Below are positions 1 to 5,992 of a stretch of 7,969 nt of DNA, piece after piece. Under the pieces are notes generated by a model that searched no databases, had not been told where the DNA came from, and saw nothing but the letters and a program-made list of their open reading frames with translations. Source of the stretch: Microbacterium sp. (lineage in GTDB: Bacteria > Actinomycetota > Actinomycetes > Actinomycetales > Microbacteriaceae); contig QFPD01000079.1 in assembly GCA_003248845.1 (NCBI GenBank), forward strand, positions 1-7,969. The letters run 5' to 3'. Position 1 is the first letter of the stretch; each line of letters begins with the position of its first letter. Made by a program: the position numbers and the translations under genes.

Positions 1-21
1 GCCCATTTGCACATGCTCCTC
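1..21 (-). other. Possible start of a gene running off the left edge
   Basis: Read on the minus strand, a purine-rich GAGGAG (complement of 16-21) stands 9 bases before an ATG at position 6, with another ATG at 14 directly after it. This could be the ribosome binding site and start of a gene following vsr by about 40 bp. Only two codons are visible, so nothing can be said about the product. Confidence 0.2.
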
Positions 22-46
22 GAGTCAGCGAATCACCGCGATCTCG

Positions 47-472
47 TCACGGCCAGCTAGCCTCCCCGGCCACCACGCGCTGAATACTGACCGCGACAGC
101 CTCTGGGGACTCATGCTCCCAAAAACGGAGCACGGTCCATCCGGCCAGCGTGAGCAGGTCATTCGTTTCCGCGTCACGAACTCGATTCGCCTCTAGCTTC
201 GGGAGCCAATAGTCGACGTTGGACCTGGGCGGTTCAAGGTGCTGAGGACAGGCATGCCAGAAGCAACCGTCGATGAAGACGGCGATCCGGCGCCGGGTGA
301 ACACGATATCTGCGGTGCGGCGGATCGCAGGCTCGGGTCGGATGTTCGTTCGGTATCGGAGTCCGTGGGCGTGCAGGATGGAGCGCACCGCTCTTTCGGG
401 TGAAGTGTCCTTCGAACGGTTCGCGAGCATCGTTCGTCTGGTCTGCTCGCTGCTTGCCCACGACTCACGCAC
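47..472 (-). CDS. vsr: Very short patch repair (Vsr-type) DNA mismatch endonuclease
   Basis: A 141-residue protein of the Vsr family, close to the usual length of about 135-155. Known members nick DNA 5' of the T in T:G mismatches that arise when 5-methylcytosine deaminates. The N-terminus has the typical R-R-T-M-L-A-N plus DTSPE pattern (residues 12-26). The probable metal-binding Asp is in TADIVF (about residue 55), followed by the hallmark DGCFWHACPQH (68-78), the YWLPKLEANRVRD helix (88-100) and GWTVLRFWEHE (111-121). All signature residues appear present, so it should be active. The GTG start at 472 is preceded in frame by a TAG at 484-482 and has no Shine-Dalgarno, but lies 6 bases after a -10 box, so leaderless translation is likely. 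No cytosine methyltransferase is visible in the window, although vsr genes usually sit beside one. Confidence 0.92.
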   Translation of the reverse strand: MRESWASSEQTRRTMLANRSKDTSPERAVRSILHAHGLRYRTNIRPEPAIRRTADIVFTRRRIAVFIDGCFWHACPQHLEPPRSNVDYWLPKLEANRVRDAETNDLLTLAGWTVLRFWEHESPEAVAVSIQRVVAGEASWP

Positions 473-478
473 AGCGGC

Positions 479-507
479 AGGCTAGATCATCCCCCGTGCC
501 ATGCCAA
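479..507 (-). promoter_or_regulatory. Leaderless promoter of vsr
   Basis: On the minus strand, TTGGCA (complement of 502-507) and TAGCCT (complement of 479-484) are separated by 17 bases, close to the vegetative sigma consensus. The GTG start of vsr follows the -10 box after 6 bases, so transcription would begin at or next to the start codon. It is the best-formed promoter in the window. Confidence 0.6.
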
Positions 508-805
508 GGGAGGAGTGCGGCCATGCGCCCGGACACCTTCGTGAAGGGATCGCTCGCGGCGCTGTCCAACGGGCGCTAAGGAAATGCCACGGCGCCGCGC
601 ATACCACTCCTTCTCCGCTCTCCTGGAGTGCGGCCCGAGATTCCAGGGCTGTGTCGCAACGCGATGCGATGCACGCAGGCACCGTGGGTGAGCGAGACCG
701 ATTAGAAGCACTTCCCTACACATAGCTGCACACGTGCGGCAACCTCATCCAGCTCACCAGTCCCGCTTGAGCTCAGGCACGCGACGCCCGCTGCGCCCCT
801 CCACC
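482..805. other. 324-bp region with no convincing gene
   Basis: Between the vsr start and the GH31 remnant, reading frames in all six directions are short and arginine-rich and resemble no family I know. It holds the vsr promoter (479-507) and a Shine-Dalgarno-preceded 18-codon reading frame (523-579). I see no tRNA-like fold, long inverted repeat or terminator. Its base composition is more mixed than that of the following genes and it lacks the GGATGCC heptamer common elsewhere, so it may be old junction debris or transferred DNA together with vsr. That is inference. Confidence 0.4.
523..579 (+). CDS. Possible small ORF or leader peptide, 18 codons
   Basis: An ATG at 523 is preceded by GGGAGGAG with 7 bases between, one of the best Shine-Dalgarno sequences in the window. 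The frame encodes 18 residues (MRPDTFVKGSLAALSNGR) and stops at TAA 577-579. The peptide is balanced in composition, unlike arginine-rich shadow frames. It could be a true small protein, a leader, or the preserved first codons of a gene whose body was lost. The vsr -35 box lies just upstream on the opposite strand. I recognise no family. Confidence 0.25.
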   Translation: MRPDTFVKGSLAALSNGR

Positions 806-1594
806 TCACCCCTCCGACGCGAACAACTCCCGCAGCGCGGCATCCCGCGTGAAGACGGGGATCCGATCGATCGGCGTCTCGATCTCCACAACGGCGCCGC
901 CCTGGTGGCGAGTGCCGTCCCAGACGTCGATCCATTCGCCCTCGGGCAAATACACCGGCATCCGCGTGACCCCCGGCTCGAGGACCGGCGCGACGAGGAG
1001 GTCGTCGCCGAGCATCCACTCGGTCGGCGCCGTCCACACGCGCTCGTCGCTCGGGAACTCGAAGAACAGCGGCCGCATGAGCGGGCGATCCGTCTCGATC
1101 GCGGTCCGGGCAGCACGCTCCAGGTAGGGGAGGAGCGCCTCGCGCAGGTGAGTGAACCGTCGCGAGATCGGTAGCACCCTCTCGTCTCCCGTGCGCTCGG
1201 CGATGTTCCACGGCGTGCGATCGCGCGACGGCGTGCGGTGGTGGTTGAACTCCGAGTGGTACTGCATGATCGGCACGAACGCCGACGCCTGCATCGCCCG
1301 GATGTACAGCTCGGCCAAAGGGATCTCGCCCGAGAACCCGGCGATGTCCCAGCCCCAATACACGATCCCGGATGCCGCCGCGGTGAGCCCCGCGTTCATC
1401 GACCAGCGGAACGCCTCCCACGTGGAGTTCTCATCACCCGCCCAGAACGCGCCGTGCGCCTGCGACCCGGTGAATCCCGCACGGCTGAACGTCACCGGTG
1501 CCTTGCCGGCCGACCGCAGCAGATCGCCGTACGCCTTCGGGTACGCGACGGGGAACGTGTTGTTCTTCTCGTCGCCGCGACGCCCGTCGAGGAC
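806..1594 (-). pseudogene. GH31 alpha-glucosidase, 5'-truncated C-terminal remnant
   Basis: The minus-strand frame from 1594 down to the TGA at 808-806 holds about 262 codons matching the C-terminal third of glycoside hydrolase family 31 (alpha-glucosidase/alpha-xylosidase). It begins inside the (beta/alpha)8 barrel with VLDGRRGDEKNNTFP, continues through RAGFTGSQAHGAFWAGDENSTW, where the Asp of AGDE matches the family's acid/base, and through SGIVYWGWDIAGF, and ends with the post-barrel beta domain (MRPLFFEFP, LGDDLLVAPV, YLPEGEWIDVWDG). Family members have about 650-800 residues. Everything before the truncation is gone, including the barrel start and the DFGE-type motif with the nucleophile. 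The frame closes at a TGA (1597-1595) and neither other frame continues the homology. A GTG at 1495 could start 229 residues, but no active hydrolase could result. Codon quality remains high, so the loss seems recent. Confidence 0.85.
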
Positions 1595-1618
1595 TCATGG
1601 GCTACCCCCACGTGAACC

Positions 1619-2071
1619 TCAGCTGACGTTCCGCCGCAGCGCGTCGGCCATCCACCGCGCATAGCTGTCCCAGGGCGGCGCCCCGGCCGAGAGGCGGGCG
1701 GCATGCTCCATCAGCTCGGGCTCCGCGCGGAACCATTCGCCGCCCTCGCGCAGATGAGCGAACTCGTGATGACGAGTGCGTTCCAGCGCGCGACCACCGC
1801 GCTCGAACGCGAGCAGCTCCTGATGCCAGATCGTCGCCAGGCGTTGCCGCGGGTTCGCCGACGTGCCGATCTTCACGCGGCCCTCCCAGCGCAGGTAGTA
1901 GACGACCTCGACGCGCGGGCGCGGCAGATCGGCATCCGGAGTCTCACCGACTTGCCACCCGCAGATCGGGCAGACGCGGTCGCCGTGTTCCGGCAGGCCG
2001 TCGCTGCCGCACAGCACGCACGGATCGCGCCCGAAACGAGGGTCGCTCGCTCCCATCGCCGCCGCTCCCAT
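1619..2071 (-). CDS. Zinc-ribbon plus GIY-YIG nuclease-family protein
   Basis: A 150-residue protein with two parts. Residues 18-38 form a zinc-ribbon-like element (CVLC at 18-21, CPICGW at 34-39). Residues 56-130 resemble the compact T5orf172/MUG113 branch of the GIY-YIG superfamily: VYYL (57-60) stands for GIY, VKIGTS (66-71) for YIG, then Arg77, the helix ALERTRHHEF and GEWF (111-114), whose Glu matches the family's metal-binding residue. Such proteins presumably cut DNA, but a cellular role for this type is not established. The ATG at 2071 lies 8 bases after TAACGT, favouring leaderless translation. An ATG at 2056 has GGGAG 8 bases upstream and would give 145 residues. The gene ends 24 bp before the broken GH31 gene, at the deletion junction. 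Confidence 0.8.
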   Translation of the reverse strand: MGAAAMGASDPRFGRDPCVLCGSDGLPEHGDRVCPICGWQVGETPDADLPRPRVEVVYYLRWEGRVKIGTSANPRQRLATIWHQELLAFERGGRALERTRHHEFAHLREGGEWFRAEPELMEHAARLSAGAPPWDSYARWMADALRRNVS

Positions 2072-2079
2072 GAGCGCGG

Positions 2080-2085
2080 ACGTTA
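2080..2085 (-). promoter_or_regulatory. Putative -10 box for the GIY-YIG gene
   Basis: TAACGT on the minus strand lies 8 bases before the ATG at 2071, at the spacing expected for a leaderless transcript. No clear -35 hexamer is present 16-18 bases upstream, so this is tentative. Confidence 0.35.
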
Positions 2086-2119
2086 CCGCAGAGCGCCGAC
2101 ACCGGCTGCCTCGTCGGCG

Positions 2120-2401
2120 TCAGTTCTCGTGCGTCGCCTGCACACGGCGGCCCCAGACGAATCCGATCACTCCCGCCAGACCGACGAGACCGACTGCGAG
2201 GAGAAGACCGCCGACCACGGTCATCATCGTGACGACAATCGTGCCCGGAGCAAACGTGGCGTCCGCGAGCGGCTGGTAGGCGGACCAGCCGAAGGTGGAC
2301 ACCTCCGCCGGGGCGGCCGCCAGCATCGCAATCGCGCCGACGCGCGCGACGCCGACCGAGGCGATGGTCGCGATGGCCACTCCGCTGACTCTGCGTCCCA
2401 T
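2120..2401 (-). CDS. Small membrane protein with two transmembrane segments
   Basis: A 93-residue protein with two hydrophobic stretches, about residues 6-31 and 52-84, joined by a loop containing EVSTFGWSAYQPLADATF. The second stretch ends in GRR, and the short charged tail probably faces the cytoplasm. The FGW-x-AY-x-PL loop motif recurs, to my memory, in small actinobacterial membrane proteins of unknown function. I assign no function. There is no Shine-Dalgarno. TAGCGT ends 6 bases before the ATG, so the transcript is probably leaderless. The gene is divergent from the dicarboxylate transporter and shares a 126-bp upstream region with it. It ends 48 bp before the GIY-YIG start, which has its own -10 box. 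Confidence 0.72.
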   Translation of the reverse strand: MGRRVSGVAIATIASVGVARVGAIAMLAAAPAEVSTFGWSAYQPLADATFAPGTIVVTMMTVVGGLLLAVGLVGLAGVIGFVWGRRVQATHEN

Positions 2402-2407
2402 ACCGCC

Positions 2408-2413
2408 ACGCTA
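2408..2413 (-). promoter_or_regulatory. Leaderless -10 box of the small membrane protein gene
   Basis: TAGCGT on the minus strand is followed by 6 bases and then the ATG at 2401, the same layout as for vsr and lsr2. The -35 region is not recognisable. Confidence 0.45.
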
Positions 2414-2439
2414 TCGGGTGCGGCCGCGAAGCCCCTCCC

Positions 2440-2469
2440 TTGCCGCGCACACCCGGCGCCCAATAGCGT
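2440..2469 (+). promoter_or_regulatory. Promoter of the C4-dicarboxylate transporter gene
   Basis: TTGCCG (2440-2445) and TAGCGT (2464-2469) are separated by 18 bases and face the transporter. Transcription would start near 2476 and leave a leader of about 52 bases before the ATG at 2528. The divergent -10 box of the membrane protein gene lies about 30 bp upstream, so one regulator could act on both. Confidence 0.5.
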
Positions 2470-2476
2470 CGAGGCA

Positions 2477-2512
2477 GGTTCGCACGCAACAGCGCCGGGC
2501 CGGTGGCGAACC
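2477..2512 (+). promoter_or_regulatory. Inverted repeat in the transporter mRNA leader
   Basis: GGTTCGC (2477-2483) pairs perfectly with GCGAACC (2506-2512), with a GC-rich interior that can pair further (CCGG-G-CCGG). The stem starts at the predicted transcription start and ends a few bases before the GAGGGAG ribosome binding site. It could affect mRNA stability or start-site access, or be a repressor site on DNA. It resembles no riboswitch class I know. Confidence 0.35.
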
Positions 2513-2527
2513 GACGAGGGAGTCGCG

Positions 2528-3961
2528 ATGGATGTCGTGCTGGTGATCCTGCAGGCCGCGGTCGTTCTCGGCGCGATCGTCATGGGTGTGCGCACGGGCG
2601 GCATCGGGCTCGGCCTCTGGGGAGTCGCCGGCACCCTCGTTCTCATCTTCGTGTTCCGCCTCCCGCCCGGCTCTCCACCGGTGGACGCCTTCTTCATCGT
2701 CATCGCGGTGATCACGGCGGCATCCGCGATGCAGGCCGCCGGCGGCATCGACTACCTCGTGTCGATCGCCTCCCGCATCATCCAGGCGAACCCGCGCCGC
2801 CTCACCTACGTCGCGCCCCTCGTCGCGTTCGCGTTCACCGCGCTCGCCGGCACCTCGAACATCTTCTTCGCCCTCATCCCCGTCATCTACGAGACGGCGT
2901 ACCGCAACGGCCAGCGCCCGGAACGCTCGCTCGCCGCGTCGACCGTGACGAGCGCGCTCGGCATCACGGCATCCCCGGTGTCCGCCGCGATGGCGGCCTA
3001 CCTCGTGCTCGCGTCGCCGTTCTCGCTCGTGCAGATCCTCGCGATCACGATCCCCGCGGCGATCGTCGCGTGCCTCGCGACGTCGTTCGTGCAGCAGCGC
3101 ATCGGCAAGGAGCTGCTCGACGACCCGGCGTTCCTCAAGCGCGTCGAAGAGGGCAAAGTCGAGATGCCCGCCGTCCTCGTCGCGCAGCAGCAGGCGCGCG
3201 CGCAGGCCGTCGCCGGCGGGGCCTCGCACGGCACGGCGGCACGCCAGGCGAAGAAGGCCTCGGCGGCGGTGCCCTCCGACGCGCAGAAGATCCTCCTCGA
3301 GGTGCCGCCGGGCGGAGCGATCTCGGCCTGGATCTTCGTCGTCGCGATCGTGGCCGTCGTGCTGATGGGCCTCTTCTCGGGCCTACGCCCCGCCTTCCCG
3401 AACGCCGACGGCGAGCTGGTGCCGATCGGCATGTCGCCCGTCATCGAGATGTTCATGTTCACGGCGGCGCTCGTCATCATCCTCGTCCGCAAAGTCCCGC
3501 CCGCCGACATCATGAAGCAGCCCCTGCTGTCGTCGGGTATCGTCGCGGCGATCGCGCTCTTCGGCATCGCGTGGATGGCCGACACCTTCATCTCGGCCAA
3601 CAAGACGACGATTGTCGACCCGCTCGGCGGCCTCGTCACGGCCTTTCCGATCCTCCTCGCGGTCGCCCTCTTCGTCATGGCCGGCCTCACGACGAGCCAG
3701 TCCGCGACGACCAACACGATCGTGCCGATCGCCCTCAGCGCCGGCATGCCGATCGCCGTCGTCACCGCGATGTGGCCTTCGCTCGTCGGCGTCTGGCTCT
3801 TTCCCGCGAACGGCTCGCAGATCGCCGCCGTCGAGACCGACCGCACCGGCACGACCCGGCTGAGCTCACTGCCGATCTGGCACTCGTTCACCATCCCGAT
3901 GCTCGTCGCGTGGGTCTCGGTGGTCGCCGTGGGCCTGCTCATGTCGCTCCTCGTCCACTGA
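2528..3961 (+). CDS. DcuA/DcuB-family C4-dicarboxylate transporter
   Basis: A 477-residue polytopic membrane protein resembling E. coli DcuA/DcuB along its whole length. The N-terminal GVRTGGIGLGLWG, then RLPPGSPPVD and ITAASAMQAAGGID, closely parallel DcuB. Further shared elements are RPERSLAAS, GITASPVSAA, SGIVAAIALFGIAWMADT, the TSQSATTNTIVPIAL helix and the C-terminal LFPANGSQIAAVETDRTGTTR. Family members exchange or take up succinate, fumarate, malate and aspartate. About ten or more hydrophobic segments are visible. A hydrophilic Ala/Gln/Lys-rich loop (about residues 200-262) accounts for the extra length over the usual 430-450 residues. The ATG at 2528 has GAGGGAG 5 bases upstream; an open frame continues further 5', but it is arginine-rich and overlaps genes on the other strand. 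The next gene begins 20 bp downstream. Substrate and direction cannot be told from sequence. Confidence 0.9.
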   Translation: MDVVLVILQAAVVLGAIVMGVRTGGIGLGLWGVAGTLVLIFVFRLPPGSPPVDAFFIVIAVITAASAMQAAGGIDYLVSIASRIIQANPRRLTYVAPLVAFAFTALAGTSNIFFALIPVIYETAYRNGQRPERSLAASTVTSALGITASPVSAAMAAYLVLASPFSLVQILAITIPAAIVACLATSFVQQRIGKELLDDPAFLKRVEEGKVEMPAVLVAQQQARAQAVAGGASHGTAARQAKKASAAVPSDAQKILLEVPPGGAISAWIFVVAIVAVVLMGLFSGLRPAFPNADGELVPIGMSPVIEMFMFTAALVIILVRKVPPADIMKQPLLSSGIVAAIALFGIAWMADTFISANKTTIVDPLGGLVTAFPILLAVALFVMAGLTTSQSATTNTIVPIALSAGMPIAVVTAMWPSLVGVWLFPANGSQIAAVETDRTGTTRLSSLPIWHSFTIPMLVAWVSVVAVGLLMSLLVH

Positions 3962-3981
3962 CATCTCTGAAAGGACCCCCC

Positions 3982-4724
3982 ATGACGGATGCCATCGACA
4001 TCCAGGCCGCCACGAAAGCCCTCATGCCCGACGTCCTCGCACGGCACGCGAAGCTCGTCGGCATCCGCTCGATCGCCTTCCCGGGCTTTCCGGAAGAGCC
4101 CGTACACGAGATGGCCCAGGCCGTCATCGACATGCTGAAGGATGCCGGGGCACGGCGACCACGAAGGACGACGGACGCATCTACGGCCGCGGCGCGGCCG
4201 ACGACAAGTCCGGCCTCGCGATGCACTACGGCACGATCGCGCAGCTCGCCGCGAACCCGCCATGCCACCTCCAGGTGCTCGTCGAGGGGGAGGAGGAGAC
4301 GATCTCCCACCTCGAGGAGTTCGTCGAGCCCGGCTCCGACCCGGAGGCGCAGCTCGACGCGCTCATGACCTACCTCCGCGCGCAGACGCCCTGGAACTGC
4401 CGGGTCGAGGTCGCGCGGGTGAAGGCGGGCAGCAACTTCCGCGCCGACACGGCCGCGCCCGCGATCCACGCCGCCGAAGAGGCGCTCGCCGAGATCTACG
4501 GCGTCGGTGCCGACGGGGTCGAGCAGATCGGCTCCGGCGGGTCGATCCCGCTCGTCGCCTCGCTGCTGAAGGCGTCGCCCGCGGCATCCGTCGTGCTCTG
4601 GGGTGCCCAGGACACCGAACACGCGCGTATCCACGCGTCCGACGAGTCGGTCGACCCGGGCGAGATCGAGCGGATGATCGCCGCTCAGGTACTGCTGCTC
4701 AGGCGGCTGGGGGAGCAGGGGTGA
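3982..4724 (+). pseudogene. M20-family dipeptidase, broken by two internal deletions
   Basis: Start signals are intact: AAAGGA, 6 bases, ATG at 3982, 20 bp after the transporter. The first 57 codons match the N-terminus of M20 dipeptidases (LVGIRSIAFPGFPEEP, AVIDMLKDAGA). Near 4147-4155 the homology jumps to another frame at TTKDDGRIYGRGAADDKSG, losing about 45-55 codons including the HxDVQP motif with the first metal-binding His. It continues through VEGEEETISHLEEFVE (catalytic Glu region). Near 4320-4334 it jumps in frame to PGSDPEAQLDAL, omitting roughly 150 or more codons, including the dimerisation/lid domain. The C-terminus is well kept (IGSGGSIPL, VLWGAQDTEHARIHASDESVD) and stops at TGA 4722-4724. 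About 245 codons remain of the usual 440-470. Inactive as read. An assembly or sequencing artefact is possible. The gene probably formed an operon with the transporter. Confidence 0.85.
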
Positions 4725-4742
4725 CCGAGCGCGCGGACGGCC

Positions 4743-5465
4743 TCAGCCCTGCGCGTCGGCGATCGCGGCCTGCACGCGCTGTGCGACGTCGGTCGCCTCG
4801 CCGTCGAGCGCGATGACCTTGCCGCCGATCACGAGCACCGGCACGCCCGACACGACCTTCCCGGTACCGGCGATCGTCGACCCCAGCCAGTGGTCGTTGG
4901 ACGCTTGAACCCACGCGCCGAACCGCTGCGACGCGACGGCGTCGGAGAGGTCGGCCGTGATTCCGGCCTGCCGCGCGAGTGCGACGATGTCGGCGTCGCT
5001 CGGGTGCGTCGTGCCGTCGGCGGTCGTCTGATTCTCTTGGAGAAGCGCGTAGAACGCGGGGATGCGGTCGCCCTGCCCGGCATCCAGGGCGGCGGCGAGA
5101 GCGTTCGCGGCACGCGTCGACCAGTCGGTGTCATCGCCGTGCTTCGCGCTCACGAAGTTGAGCGGGTGGATCGTCAGGGTCGCGGTGCCCGCGGCGACGG
5201 CCTCGGAGAGCACATCGCCCGTCGCCTCTTCGAGCATGCGGCAGTACGGGCAGGACAGATCGGTGAAGAGCTGAATCTCCACTGCGCCGGTGCCCGCGGG
5301 GAGGCCGTAGCCGTCTGCGCCCGCGGGAGCGACGACGGTGGGCGTGGATGCCGAGGCTCCGGCCTCATCGGACGGCGACGGCGCCTGTGCCTGTGCCGCG
5401 CAGCCTGTCGTCAGCAGCGCAATAGCTGCGGCGGCGAGGGCGAGTCGATGGGGACGGCGGCGCAT
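4743..5465 (-). CDS. DsbA-like thioredoxin-fold lipoprotein
   Basis: A 240-residue exported protein. The N-terminus has RRRPHR, a hydrophobic stretch (8-18) and a lipobox LTTGC with the lipidated Cys at 22, followed by a Ser/Ala/Pro-rich linker to about residue 58. The thioredoxin/DsbA domain follows: beta strand VEIQLFTDL, the redox motif CPYC (72-75), an inserted helical region (115-200) and GVPVLVIGG, with the cis-proline at 209. Homologues act outside the membrane as thiol-disulfide oxidoreductases that form or isomerise disulfides. The ATG at 5465 is chosen because AAGGAG lies 6 bases upstream and the signal peptide begins there; upstream in-frame codons add a charged extension that spoils it. 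The gene converges with the broken M20 gene, ending 18 bp away, and is preceded by a palindrome over its predicted promoter. Confidence 0.88.
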   Translation of the reverse strand: MRRRPHRLALAAAAIALLTTGCAAQAQAPSPSDEAGASASTPTVVAPAGADGYGLPAGTGAVEIQLFTDLSCPYCRMLEEATGDVLSEAVAAGTATLTIHPLNFVSAKHGDDTDWSTRAANALAAALDAGQGDRIPAFYALLQENQTTADGTTHPSDADIVALARQAGITADLSDAVASQRFGAWVQASNDHWLGSTIAGTGKVVSGVPVLVIGGKVIALDGEATDVAQRVQAAIADAQG

Positions 5466-5503
5466 GGCGGGCTCCTTCGCGGCGAGCTCCCGATGGCGGA
5501 GCC

Positions 5504-5528
5504 TGTGTGGTATGACCACTCAAGTGTA
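5504..5528 (-). promoter_or_regulatory. Promoter and operator-like palindrome of the DsbA-like gene
   Basis: GTGGT-ATG-ACCAC (5507-5519) is a perfect 5+5 inverted repeat. One mismatch further out it extends to TG...CA (5504-5522). On the minus strand it directly follows TACACT (complement of 5523-5528), a good -10 box, so the palindrome would cover the transcription start. TGGT-N3-ACCA spacing resembles sites of FadR-type GntR regulators, but no such regulator is in the window. No -35 hexamer is clear. Confidence 0.4.
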
Positions 5529-5544
5529 CGCGAAGGACCGCGGT

Positions 5545-5560
5545 TCGGCGGCGCGGCCGA
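5545..5560 (-). terminator. Weak hairpin after lsr2
   Basis: TCGGC (5545-5549) and GCCGA (5556-5560) can form a 5-bp GC-rich stem with a 6-base loop, a few bases after the lsr2 stop codon on the minus strand. There is no T-tract. It may be a weak terminator between lsr2 and the DsbA-like gene, or chance in GC-rich DNA. Confidence 0.2.
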
Positions 5561-5564
5561 TCGA

Positions 5565-5924
5565 TCAGTGCGCGGCGTCGTAGGCCTCGAGGACGGCAGC
5601 CGGCACGCGCCCGCGGTCCGACACGGTGTAGCCGTTCTTCGCCGCCCACTCGCGGACCGGCGCGTAATCGCGCTGTCCGCTGCGCTTCTGCACGCGGCCC
5701 GCACCGCCGCGCGACGAGCCGTCGCGCCCGGAGCGAGAAGACACCGACCGGGCGGCGGAGAGGTAGGGAGCGAACGCGGCGCGCAGAGCAGCCGCATTGT
5801 CGTCGGTGAGGTCGATCTCGTAGGCGGCGCCGTCGAGCGAGAAGAGGACCGTTTCGCCCTCTCCGGGCTCGAGGACGGTGCCGTCCAGATCGTCGACGAG
5901 CTGATGCACGATTTTGCGGGCCAT
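5565..5924 (-). CDS. lsr2: Lsr2 nucleoid-associated protein
   Basis: A 119-residue protein of the actinobacterial Lsr2 family, usual length about 105-120. The N-terminal dimerisation domain begins MARKIVHQLVDDLDG and includes FSLDGAAYEIDLTDDNAAALR (28-48). A Ser/Arg/Gly-rich linker (60-82) leads to the C-terminal DNA-binding domain VREWAAKNGYTVSDRGRVPA (90-109), with the AT-hook-like RGR at 104-106. Lsr2 binds AT-rich DNA in the minor groove, bridges it and silences horizontally acquired genes, like H-NS. The ATG at 5924 has no Shine-Dalgarno; TAGGCT ends 6 bases before it, so leaderless translation is likely. The gene lies between luxR-type and dsbA-like genes on the same strand, with separate promoters. 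Confidence 0.95.
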   Translation of the reverse strand: MARKIVHQLVDDLDGTVLEPGEGETVLFSLDGAAYEIDLTDDNAAALRAAFAPYLSAARSVSSRSGRDGSSRGGAGRVQKRSGQRDYAPVREWAAKNGYTVSDRGRVPAAVLEAYDAAH

Positions 5925-5930
5925 GGGCTG

Positions 5931-5936
5931 AGCCTA
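5931..5936 (-). promoter_or_regulatory. Leaderless -10 box of lsr2
   Basis: TAGGCT on the minus strand, 6 bases, then the lsr2 ATG at 5924. No good -35 hexamer is seen at 16-18 bases. Confidence 0.45.
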
Positions 5937-5963
5937 GTGAGCGCACGGCCCTGCCCGGTATAG

Positions 5964-5992
5964 CGGCGCGCGCGCCGTGACATCCCGTGTCA
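5964..5992 (-). terminator. Paired inverted repeats at the end of the luxR-type gene
   Basis: TGACA-TCCCG-TGTCA (5978-5992) is an inverted repeat containing the stop codon of the regulator gene (5990-5992). It is followed on the minus strand by the perfect 14-bp palindrome CGGCGCGCGCGCCG (5964-5977). Together they may form a GC-rich terminator without a T-tract, as is common in actinobacteria, and would separate this transcript from lsr2. Confidence 0.35.

Noticed and set aside
482..805. tRNA, attachment site or IS end in the gene-poor region
   Set aside because: No cloverleaf, CCA end, terminal inverted repeats or target-site duplication could be found by eye.
1703..2527. Long 5' extension of the transporter reading frame
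   Set aside because: The extension is Arg/Ala/His-rich, overlaps two minus-strand genes and has no transporter similarity; ATG 2528 has a good ribosome binding site and matches the Dcu N-terminus.
2503..3981. Very long arginine/proline-rich frame overlapping the transporter and running into the M20 gene
   Set aside because: A high-GC shadow frame up to 3981; only the codons from 3982 on are real M20 sequence.
2998..4263. 421-codon frame opposite the transporter and M20 gene
   Set aside because: Antisense shadow of conserved coding sequence, low complexity, no start signal or family resemblance.
4890..5963. 357-codon plus-strand frame opposite dsbA-like and lsr2
   Set aside because: Antisense to two clearly recognised proteins; composition typical of a GC-rich shadow.
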